Source of the DNA: Mannheimia indoligenes
Lineage (GTDB): Bacteria; Pseudomonadota; Gammaproteobacteria; Enterobacterales; Pasteurellaceae
Assembly (NCBI RefSeq): GCF_036880405.1
Contig: NZ_JBAJJM010000011.1
Coordinates: 28,987-92,986, forward strand
Reading direction: 5' to 3'
Length of the DNA: 64,000 nucleotides
In this document: positions 50,618 to 59,073 of the stretch, one piece after another
Numbering within the stretch: position 1 is the first letter of the stretch
Layout of the letters: every line of letters starts with the position of its first letter
The notes under the pieces: generated by a model
Databases searched by the model: none
Told to the model about the DNA's origin: nothing
Seen by the model: the letters and a program-made list of their open reading frames with translations, nothing else
Made by a program: the position numbers and the translations under genes

Positions 50618-51757
50618 ATGAACGCACTCCATTTCGGTGCAGGCAATATCGGACGTGGCTTTATCGGTAAATTATTGGCAGATAGCGGCGTGTTCGTTAC
50701 TTTTGCTGATATTAACCAAACTCAAATTGACCAAATCAACCAAAACAAACAGTATGGCGTGAAAATTGTGGGCGATGCCAGCCGTGTTGAAATGGTTAAA
50801 AATATTGCGGCGATCAATTCTAAAGATGAAGCGGCAGTGATTGAACAAGTTAAAACAGTTGATTTAATTACCACTGCCGTTGGTCCAAACGTATTAGGCT
50901 TTATCGCCCCACTTTTTGCAAAAGCACTAGTGGCTCGTGTGGAAAGCGGTAATACTCAACCGTTAAACATTATTGCCTGTGAAAATATGGTGCGTGGTAC
51001 AACGTTCTTTAAAGGCAAAATTTTTGAAAACTTAACTGCTGAGCAACAAGCAGAAGTGGAAAAATTGGTCGGTTTTGTGGATTCTGCGGTAGATAGAATT
51101 GTGCCACCGGCAGAGCTAAACGAAAACGATCCGCTTGAAGTAACGGTTGAAGAATTTAGTGAATGGATTGTGGATAAAACTCAATTTAAAGGCTTAATTC
51201 CAGATATTAAAGGAATGGAATTAACCGATAACCTAATGGCATTTGTGGAGCGTAAATTATTTACGCTTAACACAGGGCATTTAATTTGTGCTTATTTAGG
51301 CAAACAAGCTGGTGTGCAATGGATCAAAGAAGCGATTGCAATTGATGAAATCAAAGCCCAAGTTAAAGCCACAATGGAAGAGAGCGGTGCGGTGCTAATT
51401 AAGCGTTACGGCTTCGATGCACAAGCTCACGCTGCCTACATCGAGAAAATTCTTAAACGTTTCGCCAACCCATACTTAAACGATGATGTAAACCGTGTCG
51501 GTCGTGAGCCAATTCGCAAACTCAGCCCGAATGACCGTTTAATTAAGCCACTTTCAGGCACATTAGAATATGGTTTACCACATAGCAACTTAGTGAATGG
51601 CGTGGTAATGGCGTTGCAATATCGTAACGAAGAAGACCCACAAGCGGTCGAATTGAGCCAATTTATTGCAAATCACGGTGTAGCCGCAGCAGTTGAGAAA
51701 TACACCGGTTTAACCGACCAAGCGGTGATTGCGAAGATTGTTGGGTTATATCAGTAA
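50618..51757 (+). CDS. mtlD: Mannitol-1-phosphate 5-dehydrogenase
   Basis: NAD-dependent oxidation of mannitol-1-P to fructose-6-P. The 379-residue protein starts MNALHFGAGNIGRGFIGK (NAD-binding loop) and has the catalytic-region Lys in the KLFTLNTGHLICAYLG block (about 211-226). Length matches E. coli MtlD (382). The start was set at the ATG at 50618 with GGAG upstream; an 18-residue extension covers the intergenic region. An in-frame uptake-signal core lies near 51644. Confidence 0.96.
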   Translation: MNALHFGAGNIGRGFIGKLLADSGVFVTFADINQTQIDQINQNKQYGVKIVGDASRVEMVKNIAAINSKDEAAVIEQVKTVDLITTAVGPNVLGFIAPLFAKALVARVESGNTQPLNIIACENMVRGTTFFKGKIFENLTAEQQAEVEKLVGFVDSAVDRIVPPAELNENDPLEVTVEEFSEWIVDKTQFKGLIPDIKGMELTDNLMAFVERKLFTLNTGHLICAYLGKQAGVQWIKEAIAIDEIKAQVKATMEESGAVLIKRYGFDAQAHAAYIEKILKRFANPYLNDDVNRVGREPIRKLSPNDRLIKPLSGTLEYGLPHSNLVNGVVMALQYRNEEDPQAVELSQFIANHGVAAAVEKYTGLTDQAVIAKIVGLYQ

Positions 51758-51768
51758 GTCTGGATATT

Positions 51769-52281
51769 GTGGACTACATCGACAAACTAAGTGAGGAAGC
51801 TACGTTACGGGGCTTTCTCGCCACCGCAAATCAGCTGTTCACCAATGCGGTGGAACAGTTGATTGAGCGGGTGTTTCGCAAAACGGATTTTGCATTAAAA
51901 TCAGTGGTGGATTCCTTGTTTGAACATCAAGGTCCACTCGCTGATCTTTCTGTTCGCTTAAAAGTTTTACTCGGCTTAGGTGTGATTTCGCCTAAAGTGT
52001 TTGAAGATATTTCGCTTTTTCTTGAAGTGAAATCCCATTTAAGCGAAGAGGAAGAAGACTTCTCCTTCTCCCACCCTGCGGTGGTGCAATTTGCCAAAGA
52101 TTTAAACCACGTCGATTTTTTGCCGATTAATGAATTGCTGAATGTAAAAGCAACAAACGGTAATAAAGATTCAATGTTGTTTCAAATGCAGCAAATGCGG
52201 TTAGAAAAGATCGTGCGTTCCAGCTTGATTTTGGCGGTTACTGAAATTGATGAACAGTTAAATGTGGAAAGCCCGTTATAA
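51769..52281 (+). CDS. mtlR: Mannitol operon repressor
   Basis: A 170-residue all-helical MtlR-family protein that represses the mannitol operon in enterics; it lacks a classical DNA-binding helix-turn-helix. The family middle region (RLKVLLGLGVISPKVFEDISLFLEVKSHL, about 61-89) is clear. The start appears to be GTG at 51769, with TCTGGA upstream, 11 nt after mtlD; no better ATG is available. Gene order mtlADR matches E. coli and Haemophilus-type operons. Confidence 0.92.
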   Translation: MDYIDKLSEEATLRGFLATANQLFTNAVEQLIERVFRKTDFALKSVVDSLFEHQGPLADLSVRLKVLLGLGVISPKVFEDISLFLEVKSHLSEEEEDFSFSHPAVVQFAKDLNHVDFLPINELLNVKATNGNKDSMLFQMQQMRLEKIVRSSLILAVTEIDEQLNVESPL

Positions 52282-52285
52282 TCGT

Positions 52286-52307
52286 TAGGGACGCACTCTG
52301 TGCGTCC
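52286..52307. repeat. REP-like palindrome after mtlR
   Basis: GGACGCAC (52289-52296) and GTGCGTCC (52300-52307) form a tight hairpin starting TAGGGACGCAC, related to the element at 26047-26070. A more decayed copy may lie at 52357-52376 (GATGCACGCAGTGTATCCAC). An uptake-signal core (ACAAGCGGT) follows at 52312. Confidence 0.6.
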
Positions 52308-52464
52308 ATTTACAAGCGGTTAGATTTTGCTGAAATTTTACAAATATAAATTAATAGATGCACGCAGTGTATCCACCTAAATTCCTTCTCTTTTTGATCT
52401 TCTCGACTTTTTTATTTCCCTAAAGCGGTGTAATCTATCTCTAACTATTTTGGAGGATAAGACT

Positions 52465-54330
52465 ATGCAATCGCTTCTTGCTTTCGTACCTGATTTTTTA
52501 CAGCAGCCGCTCTTTTGGGTAATGGCTCTCCTTGTGTTTGCCATTTGGCAATTTATCCAAAACAAACTGCGGATGGATGTTGTCGCTTTAATCGTAATGC
52601 TCTTTTTTAGCCTAACGGGCATTTTGTCGGTAAAAGAGGTATTAGCTGGGTTAAGCGATCCAAATGTAGTGCTGATTGCTCTCCTTTTTATTGTGGGCGA
52701 AGCCTTAGTGCGAACAGGGGTAGCAAATCAAGTAAGCGATTGGCTAATGCGTGTTTCGGGAGCAAGTGAAACAAAGGTATTAGTGCTATTAATGCTCTCA
52801 ATTGCCGGGCTTGGCTCTTTTATGAGTTCTACGGGCATTGTGGCGATTTTTATTCCTGTGGTATTAGCGATTTGTGCTGGTATGGGGATTTCCCCCCGCC
52901 GTTTAATGATGCCGCTGAGTGTTGCAGGTTTGATCAGCGGTATGATGACCCTAATTGCCACGCCTCCCAATCTTGTTGCTCATTCCGAATTAGTAAAATC
53001 GGGCTTTGAAGGCTTTAGTTTCTTTAGCTTTACGCCGATTGGCTTAATCATTTTAGTGCTAGGTATCGGCTATATGCTGGTTGCCCGCCGTTGGTTAGAT
53101 AATGGTGAACAGCGTGAGGAGCTAAACTCAGCTAAACATTTTTCGATGTCTCACTTAATTGAAGAATACCAACTACGTGGCAGAGCCAAAATGCTATTAG
53201 TTGAGCCTGATTCTATCTGTGTCGGCAAAACCATTGGACAACTGGATTTACGCATTGTGCACGGTTTGAACATTGTCGCCATTCAACGTAATAAACATTT
53301 CAGAACCATCACGATAAATGCTTCTGTCAATGAAGTGTTTCAGCCCAAAGATATTTTGTTACTTGATACTGCCTTAGACGATGAAGCCTATCAACAACGT
53401 TGCGAGGAGCTTAAGCTTCGCCCGATTGAACTAAAGGGCGAGTTTTTCTCGACCCATTATCGCTCGGTAGGTATGGCGGAAATTTCAGTAATGCCTGAGG
53501 CTGAATGTATCGGCAAAACCATTCGAGAGTTAAAGTTTCGCTCAAGATATCATTTAAGCATTGTCGGTTTAAAACGGGGTGGTGAAATCATACAAGATGA
53601 ATTGCTTGATACGCCGTTGAGATTTGGGGATTTGTTATTAGTAATGGGGGTTTGGCAGCAAATTCACCGAATGGATGGCGATCACCGTGATTTCTTCTTA
53701 CTGCGAGCCCCGGCAGAAAGCAAAAATGCACCGCCGGCTCTAAGCCAAGCACCGCACGCTCTTTTTTCTGTATTCACAATGGTGGTACTGATGATTACAG
53801 GCATTGTACCGAATGTAATGGCGGCACTGATTGCTTGTTTGATGCTAGGTAAATTCCGCTGTGTTGATGTAAAAAGTGCCTATGATTCCATTCATATGCC
53901 AAGCATTATTTTAATTGTGGGTATGATGCCGTTTTCTATCGCCTTACAAAAAACAGGTGGGGTAGATTTAACCGTCCGCCTTTTACTTGATGTGATGCAG
54001 GGTTTAGATGTGCATTTTGTCTTGATTGTATTATTTGTTTTTACGGCAATTCTAAGTGCGTTTATTTCCAACACCGCAACGGCGATTTTGGTGATGCCGA
54101 TTGCGATTGCTATCGCTAACCAATTAGGCTACTCAGCTGCTCCGTTTGCAATGATTGTAGCGGTTTCCGCTTCTGCTGCCTTTATGACACCGGTTTCCTC
54201 ACCGGTAAACACAATGGTGCTTGCCCCGGCTGGTTATAAATTTGTGGATTTCGTCAAAGTCGGTGTACCGTTTACGGTGCTGGTGATGCTGGTTTCGGTA
54301 TTTGTGATTCCTCTGCTTTTCCCACTCTAA
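52465..54330 (+). CDS. SLC13-family (DASS) transporter with two RCK_C domains
   Basis: A 621-residue inner-membrane carrier. Two membrane halves (about residues 10-205 and 400-620) each carry a Ser-Asn/Ser-Thr hairpin-type motif (SSTGIVAIFIPVV near 116; SNTATAILVMPIAIA near 534). Between them lie two RCK_C (TrkA-C) regulatory domains (about 225-300 and 310-395). Substrates of this class include sulfate, citrate and other dicarboxylates; none can be chosen here. The start at 52465 has GGAGGA upstream. It stands between mtlR and the dlgD operon as a single gene. Confidence 0.86.
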   Translation: MQSLLAFVPDFLQQPLFWVMALLVFAIWQFIQNKLRMDVVALIVMLFFSLTGILSVKEVLAGLSDPNVVLIALLFIVGEALVRTGVANQVSDWLMRVSGASETKVLVLLMLSIAGLGSFMSSTGIVAIFIPVVLAICAGMGISPRRLMMPLSVAGLISGMMTLIATPPNLVAHSELVKSGFEGFSFFSFTPIGLIILVLGIGYMLVARRWLDNGEQREELNSAKHFSMSHLIEEYQLRGRAKMLLVEPDSICVGKTIGQLDLRIVHGLNIVAIQRNKHFRTITINASVNEVFQPKDILLLDTALDDEAYQQRCEELKLRPIELKGEFFSTHYRSVGMAEISVMPEAECIGKTIRELKFRSRYHLSIVGLKRGGEIIQDELLDTPLRFGDLLLVMGVWQQIHRMDGDHRDFFLLRAPAESKNAPPALSQAPHALFSVFTMVVLMITGIVPNVMAALIACLMLGKFRCVDVKSAYDSIHMPSIILIVGMMPFSIALQKTGGVDLTVRLLLDVMQGLDVHFVLIVLFVFTAILSAFISNTATAILVMPIAIAIANQLGYSAAPFAMIVAVSASAAFMTPVSSPVNTMVLAPAGYKFVDFVKVGVPFTVLVMLVSVFVIPLLFPL

Positions 54331-54341
54331 TTTCTTTCAAT

Positions 54342-54388
54342 ACAAGCGGTTATTTTTTTGTAAATTTTTACAAAAAAATGACCGCTTG
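54342..54388 (+). terminator. Inverted uptake-signal pair after the SLC13 gene
   Basis: ACAAGCGGT (54342-54350) and ACCGCTTG (54381-54388) flank an inner stem of A/T bases (TTTTTTTGTAAA with TTTACAAAAAAA), so the whole folds as a long hairpin. Probably a terminator. Confidence 0.72.
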
Positions 54389-54404
54389 CTTGCCTTCTCA
54401 AAAG

Positions 54405-54420
54405 TGTGATCTACCTCTCA
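54405..54420. promoter_or_regulatory. Probable CRP site upstream of dlgD
   Basis: TGTGATCTACCTCTCA has one mismatch to TGTGA-N6-TCACA and lies about 140 bp before dlgD. Nothing else was recognised in the A/T-rich leader to 54558. Confidence 0.55.
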
Positions 54421-54558
54421 AATTTACAAAAATATTTATAACTATTTGATTTTAAATAATTTTTATATTTTTGCTTTGATTGACTTTAAACTGCCTTAAG
54501 AGTACCTTATGAAACGTAATTTTACTATTTGAAATTTTAACTTTTAGAGGTATCCAAA

Positions 54559-55563
54559 ATGACTATTCGAGTGTCTTATGACGATTTAAAAGCTCAATTT
54601 AAACGTGTTTTACTTTCCCGTAACGTGCGTGAAGAAATTGCGGAAGAGTGTGCAACCGTATTTGCTGATACAACCCAAGCTGGTGCGTATTCACACGGGG
54701 TAAACCGTTTCCCACGTTTTATTCAACAGTTAGAGAACGGTGATGTGATTCCTGAAGCCGAGCCGACGAAGGTATTATCATTAGGTGCAATCGAGCAGTG
54801 GGACGCCCACCAAGCCATCGGTAACTTAACTGCGAAAAAAATGATGGACAGAGCGATGGAACTTGCATCACAAAACGGTATCGGTGTGGTGGCATTGCGT
54901 AACGCAAACCACTGGATGCGTGGCGGTTCTTACGGCTGGCAAGCGGCAGAAAAAGGCTACATCGGTATCTGCTGGACGAACGCCTTAGCGGTAATGCCAC
55001 CTTGGGGTGCAAAAGAGTGCCGTGTAGGTACAAACCCGCTTATCATCGCCGTGCCAACTACCCCAATCACAATGGTAGATATGTCTTGTTCAATGTACTC
55101 TTACGGAATGTTAGAAGTTCACCGTTTAGCCGGTCGTCAAACCTTCGTAGATGCCGGTTTTGATGATGAAGGCAACCCAACCCGTGATCCGGCAACTGTG
55201 GAGAAAAACCGCCGCTTAATGCCAATGGGCTTCTGGAAAGGTTCAGGCTTATCTATTGTGTTAGATATGATCGCAACATTGCTTTCTAACGGTGAATCAA
55301 CCGCAGCAGTAACAGAAGATAAAGACGATGAATACTGTGTATCTCAAGTTTACATTGCGATTGAAGTTGATCGCTTAATTGACGGCAAAACTAAAGACGA
55401 AAAACTTAACCGTATTATGGATTATGTTCGCACCGCAGAGCGTGCAGACCCGGATGTTGCCGTTCGCTTACCGGGGCACGAGTTCACGCAAATTCTTGCC
55501 GACAACAAAGCCAACGGCATTCCGGTAGATGATACCGTGTGGGCGAAATTGCAATCGCTGTAA
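54559..55563 (+). CDS. dlgD: 2,3-diketo-L-gulonate reductase
   Basis: NADH-dependent malate/lactate dehydrogenase-type (MDH2/LDH2 family) enzyme that reduces 2,3-diketo-L-gulonate to 3-keto-L-gulonate. The 334-residue protein (E. coli YiaK/DlgD 332) shows SHGVNRFPRF (about 44-53), ALRNANHWMRGGSYGW (about 114-129) and WKGSGLSIVLDMIA (about 228-241). It heads the dlgD-yiaLMNO-lyxK run, which matches the yia/HI1024-1031 type of locus. GAGG precedes the start. Confidence 0.94.
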   Translation: MTIRVSYDDLKAQFKRVLLSRNVREEIAEECATVFADTTQAGAYSHGVNRFPRFIQQLENGDVIPEAEPTKVLSLGAIEQWDAHQAIGNLTAKKMMDRAMELASQNGIGVVALRNANHWMRGGSYGWQAAEKGYIGICWTNALAVMPPWGAKECRVGTNPLIIAVPTTPITMVDMSCSMYSYGMLEVHRLAGRQTFVDAGFDDEGNPTRDPATVEKNRRLMPMGFWKGSGLSIVLDMIATLLSNGESTAAVTEDKDDEYCVSQVYIAIEVDRLIDGKTKDEKLNRIMDYVRTAERADPDVAVRLPGHEFTQILADNKANGIPVDDTVWAKLQSL

Positions 55564-55573
55564 TATTTTAGAG

Positions 55574-55625
55574 CAGAGGCGGAGCCTCTGGGTAATGAGT
55601 AACCCCACACGGCTCGTGTGGGGGT
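55574..55625 (+). other. Two strong hairpins between dlgD and yiaL
   Basis: CAGAGGC pairs with GCCTCTG (55574-55580 and 55584-55590), then CCCCACACG pairs with CGTGTGGGG over GCT (55603-55611 and 55615-55623). Neither is followed by a T run, so they look like mRNA-stabilising or processing elements. The yiaL ribosome site follows. Confidence 0.65.
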
Positions 55626-55645
55626 AAAACAGAACGGAGCAACAA

Positions 55646-56107
55646 ATGTTTTTCGGTCATATTTCAAATTACAACCCTGCTCAATATCCAAAAGCGATTC
55701 AATTTGCCTTGGATTATTTAAAAAATACCGATTTTGATGCGATGGAAGCCGGCGTTTACGAACTCAAAGGGCGTGATATTTACGTTCAAGTGTTAGATCT
55801 TGAAACGAAAGAAAAATCTGCTTATCAGCCGGAAGTGCATCGAAATTATTTAGACGTGCAATATTTACACAAAGGTGTGGAATTAATGGCGGCATCCATT
55901 GATTTAGGCAATAACCCTGTTGCGGTGGAATATAACCCTGAGCGTGATATTCAATTTTATGCATCGGTGCAAAATGAAAATGAATTCCGCTGTGAGGCTG
56001 GCAACTTTGCGGTGTTCTTCCCTGAGGATACACACCGAACAGCCATTTTTGCAGGAGAAGCAAAAATCCGCAAAGTGGTGGTAAAAATTAAAATGAGTGA
56101 AATTTGA
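55646..56107 (+). CDS. yiaL: YhcH/YjgK/YiaL family protein
   Basis: A 153-residue cupin-fold (DUF386) protein with HRNYLDVQYLHKGVE (about 68-82) and the C-terminal FAVFFPEDTHRTAI (about 120-133), both with conserved His/Glu typical of a metal site. The family includes sugar-acid or sialic-acid handling proteins; YiaL itself has no proven reaction. It lies in the dlgD-to-lyxK operon, 8 nt before yiaM. Confidence 0.9.
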   Translation: MFFGHISNYNPAQYPKAIQFALDYLKNTDFDAMEAGVYELKGRDIYVQVLDLETKEKSAYQPEVHRNYLDVQYLHKGVELMAASIDLGNNPVAVEYNPERDIQFYASVQNENEFRCEAGNFAVFFPEDTHRTAIFAGEAKIRKVVVKIKMSEI

Positions 56108-56115
56108 GGTAGTTT

Positions 56116-56598
56116 ATGAAAGCTTTTGCTCAATTAGTTGGAAAAGCATTAGAGGCATTGGTGGTAATTATTTTATCCGCTATGTCTATCTTGGTTTTCC
56201 TCAATGTCGTATTACGTTACGGCTTTAATAGCAGTATTAACGTTACAGAAGAAGTTTCACGTTATATGTTTGTATGGCTTGCTTTCTTAGGTGCAGTATT
56301 GGCGTTTAGTGAAAACCAGCACGTTAGAGTAACAATGCTGACAGACAAATTATCGCCGGTTGGTAGAAATATTTTAAGTGTGTTTACTGATTTAGCGATG
56401 TTGTTCTGCTGCTACTTAATTGTAGATGGTAGTTGGATTCAATTTAATCTTAACTTGAATAACTTTGCCCCAATTTCGGGCTTACCGCAAGGAATTACTT
56501 TCCTTGCAAGCACGGTGGCAGGTGTATTAATCGGTATCTTAATTGTTGTACGCATTGTTGCAACCATTGGCGTAATTGCGAAAGGAGAAAGTAAATGA
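56116..56598 (+). CDS. yiaM: TRAP transporter small permease
   Basis: A 160-residue DctQ-type inner-membrane protein with four TM helices (about 13-35, 50-70, 90-110, 130-150) and the family block FVWLAFLGAVLAFSENQHVRV (about 52-72). With YiaN and YiaO it forms a TRAP transporter; the E. coli system takes up L-xylulose or related compounds. It overlaps yiaN by four bases (ATGA). Confidence 0.93.
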   Translation: MKAFAQLVGKALEALVVIILSAMSILVFLNVVLRYGFNSSINVTEEVSRYMFVWLAFLGAVLAFSENQHVRVTMLTDKLSPVGRNILSVFTDLAMLFCCYLIVDGSWIQFNLNLNNFAPISGLPQGITFLASTVAGVLIGILIVVRIVATIGVIAKGESK

Positions 56599-57872
56599 CT
56601 GTTGTAATTTTTCTTTCCGTATTACTTGGCTCGATTTTATTAGGCATTCCGGTTGCCTTTGCACTTTTAGTCTGCGGCGTGGCTTTAATGCTGCACTTAG
56701 ATCTGTTTGATGCTCAAATCCTTGCTCAACAAATCGTCAGTGGTGCAGACAGTTTCTCGTTAATGGCGATTCCGTTCTTCATCCTTGCCGGTGAAATTAT
56801 GAACGAAGGTGGTTTGTCTAAACGCATTATCGACTTACCGATGAAGTTAGTGGGGCACAAACGGGGTGGCTTGGGCTTCGTGGCAATTTTAGCCGCAATG
56901 ATTATGGCGAGCCTCTCGGGTTCAGCAGTTGCAGACACAGCAGCGGTGGCGGCAATGTTGTTACCGATGATGAAAACCACCGGTTATCCGATTGATAAAT
57001 CTGCGGGCTTAATCGGCACGGCAGGAATTATCGCCCCGATCATTCCGCCGAGTATTCCGTTTATTGTTTTCGGTGTGGCAAGTGGCGTATCCATTACTAA
57101 ACTGTTCTTAGCCGGTATCTTCCCGGGCATTATGATGGGTATCTGCTTAGCTGCTCTTTGGTGGTGGCAGGCAAAACGTTTAGATTTAATGACCTTCTCC
57201 AAAGCGACCAAAGAAGAACTTTGCATCTCCTTTAAAAACAGTATTTGGGCGTTATTACTTCCAGTGATTATTATCGGCGGTTTCCGCTCAGGAATGTTCA
57301 CCCCAACTGAAGCCGGTGCAGTGGCGACATTCTATGCGTTGATTGTTTCACTGTTCGTTTACCGTGAAATGAAGTTCAAAGACTTATACAAAGTGGTATT
57401 AGCCGCAGCAAAAACGACCGCAGTGGTAATGTTCTTGGTAGCAGCGGCAAACGTAACCGGCTGGTTAATCACGGTGGCAGAGTTACCGACAATGCTCACC
57501 GAATTATTAGAGCCGTTAATTGAAAGCCCAACCACCCTATTATTGGTGATTATGCTTGCGGTATTTATTATCGGTATGGTAATGGACTTAACCCCAACCG
57601 TATTAATTCTAACCCCTGTATTAATGCCGTTAGTGGAAGAAGCGGGTATCGACCCAGTTTACTTCGGTGTGTTATTCATCTTAAATACCTCAATCGGCTT
57701 AATTACCCCACCGGTGGGCAACGTGTTAAACGTGATTACCGGTGTGTCAAAATTACCGTTTGACCAAGCAGCGAAAGGCGTTTTCCCTTACTTAATGATG
57801 ATGATCGCATTGTTGTTACTCTTTGTTTTCTTCCCATCATTAGTACTCGTGCCATTGAGCTGGATGCAGTAA
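56595..57872 (+). CDS. yiaN: TRAP transporter large permease
   Basis: A 425-residue DctM-type inner-membrane protein with about 12 TM helices and the family motifs LSGSAVADTAAVAAMLLPMM (about 98-117) and IIAPIIPPSIPFIVFG (about 133-148), with a second half-repeat near NTSIGLITPPVGNVLNV (about 355-371). It is the transport channel that works with the small subunit YiaM and binding protein YiaO. The start overlaps the yiaM stop. Confidence 0.95.
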   Translation: MTVVIFLSVLLGSILLGIPVAFALLVCGVALMLHLDLFDAQILAQQIVSGADSFSLMAIPFFILAGEIMNEGGLSKRIIDLPMKLVGHKRGGLGFVAILAAMIMASLSGSAVADTAAVAAMLLPMMKTTGYPIDKSAGLIGTAGIIAPIIPPSIPFIVFGVASGVSITKLFLAGIFPGIMMGICLAALWWWQAKRLDLMTFSKATKEELCISFKNSIWALLLPVIIIGGFRSGMFTPTEAGAVATFYALIVSLFVYREMKFKDLYKVVLAAAKTTAVVMFLVAAANVTGWLITVAELPTMLTELLEPLIESPTTLLLVIMLAVFIIGMVMDLTPTVLILTPVLMPLVEEAGIDPVYFGVLFILNTSIGLITPPVGNVLNVITGVSKLPFDQAAKGVFPYLMMMIALLLLFVFFPSLVLVPLSWMQ

Positions 57873-57883
57873 AAATTTAACCC

Positions 57884-57930
57884 ACAAGCGGTGGGATTTG
57901 GTAAAAAATTTACAAAATCTAACCGCTTGC
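57884..57930 (+). repeat. Inverted uptake-signal pair between yiaN and yiaO
   Basis: ACAAGCGGT (57884-57892) and ACCGCTTGC (57922-57930) with a complementary A/T core between. It lies inside the operon just before the binding-protein gene, where partial termination or mRNA processing may tune subunit levels. Confidence 0.68.
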
Positions 57931-57961
57931 ACCCACAATTTGTTTATCACAGGAGAACCCT

Positions 57962-58948
57962 ATGAAACTTTTTAACTTAAAAACTTTAGCCGCATTAGTT
58001 GCAGGTGTAGCCGTAATGAGTTCTTCAGCAATGGCTGAAACTTCACTACGTTTCGGTTATGAAGCCCCACGCTCAGATAGCCAACACATCGCAGCGAAAA
58101 AATTCGATGAGTTATTAGCTGAAAAAACCAAAGGTGAAATCAAATTAAAATTATTCCCGGACAGCACCCTAGGTAATGCACAAACGATGATCAGTGGCGT
58201 GCGTGGCGGTACTATTGATATCGAAATGTCAGGTTCACCAAACTTCACCGGCTTAGAGCCAAAATTAAACGTAATCGACATTCCGTTTATCTTCAAAGAT
58301 CGTGAACACGTTTACAAAGTGTTAGACGGTGAAATCGGTCAAGGTTTATTAAAAGATTTAGAAGCTCAAGGCTTAAAAGGCTTAGCGTTCTGGGATGTTG
58401 GTTTCCGTGCGTTCTCTAACTCAAAACACCCGGTAAACAAACCGGAAGATATTAAAGGCTTAAAAGTACGTACTAACCAAAACCCAATGTACATTCAAGC
58501 GTTTAACTTATTAGGCGGAAACCCGGTACCAATGCCGTTATCTGAGCTTTACACCGCGTTAGAAACCCGTGCGGTAGATGCACAAGAGCATCCAATCGGT
58601 ATTTTCTGGTCGGCAAAATTATATGAAGTACAAAAACACTTAAGCTTAACCAACCACGGCTACACCCCGTTAATTGTGGTAATGAACAAAGCAAAATTTG
58701 ATGGCTTAGTACCTGAACTGCAAACGGCATTATTAGAAGCTGCGAAAGAAGCGGGTCAGTTCCAACGTGATCTCAACGTGAAAAACGAACAAGAGATCAT
58801 CGAGAAATTACGCAAAGCGGGTATCGAAGTAATCGAAAAAGTGGATAACGCACCGTTCAAAGCAGTAATTGAAGCAGAAGTACGTAAAGCTTTCGTTGAA
58901 AAACACGGCGATGAATTATTGAAAAAAGTGGATGCTTTAGCAAAATAA
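57962..58948 (+). CDS. yiaO: TRAP transporter substrate-binding protein
   Basis: A 328-residue DctP-type periplasmic protein with a signal peptide (cleaved after SSAMAE, about 25). The family Arg of the substrate-carboxylate site lies in KGLKVRTNQNPMYIQAF (about 164-180), and the LPLSELYTALETRAVDAQEHP block follows (about 187-210). It is the binding component for the YiaMN permease. AGGAG precedes the start. Confidence 0.94.
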   Translation: MKLFNLKTLAALVAGVAVMSSSAMAETSLRFGYEAPRSDSQHIAAKKFDELLAEKTKGEIKLKLFPDSTLGNAQTMISGVRGGTIDIEMSGSPNFTGLEPKLNVIDIPFIFKDREHVYKVLDGEIGQGLLKDLEAQGLKGLAFWDVGFRAFSNSKHPVNKPEDIKGLKVRTNQNPMYIQAFNLLGGNPVPMPLSELYTALETRAVDAQEHPIGIFWSAKLYEVQKHLSLTNHGYTPLIVVMNKAKFDGLVPELQTALLEAAKEAGQFQRDLNVKNEQEIIEKLRKAGIEVIEKVDNAPFKAVIEAEVRKAFVEKHGDELLKKVDALAK

Positions 58949-58996
58949 TATAAGCTAAAGTAAGTCTCTTAACATAATAACTTCGCATTAAAACCG

Positions 58997-59043
58997 ACAA
59001 GCGGTAAGAAATTGCAAATTTTTTGCGAAATCCAACCGCTTGT
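58997..59043 (+). repeat. Inverted uptake-signal pair between yiaO and lyxK
   Basis: ACAAGCGGT (58997-59005) and ACCGCTTGT (59035-59043) with a partly complementary A/T core including TTGCAAATTTTTTGC. It lies just before the lyxK ribosome site. Confidence 0.68.
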
Positions 59044-59073
59044 TGTTCTTCTTCAGGTTGTAAGGAAAATATG

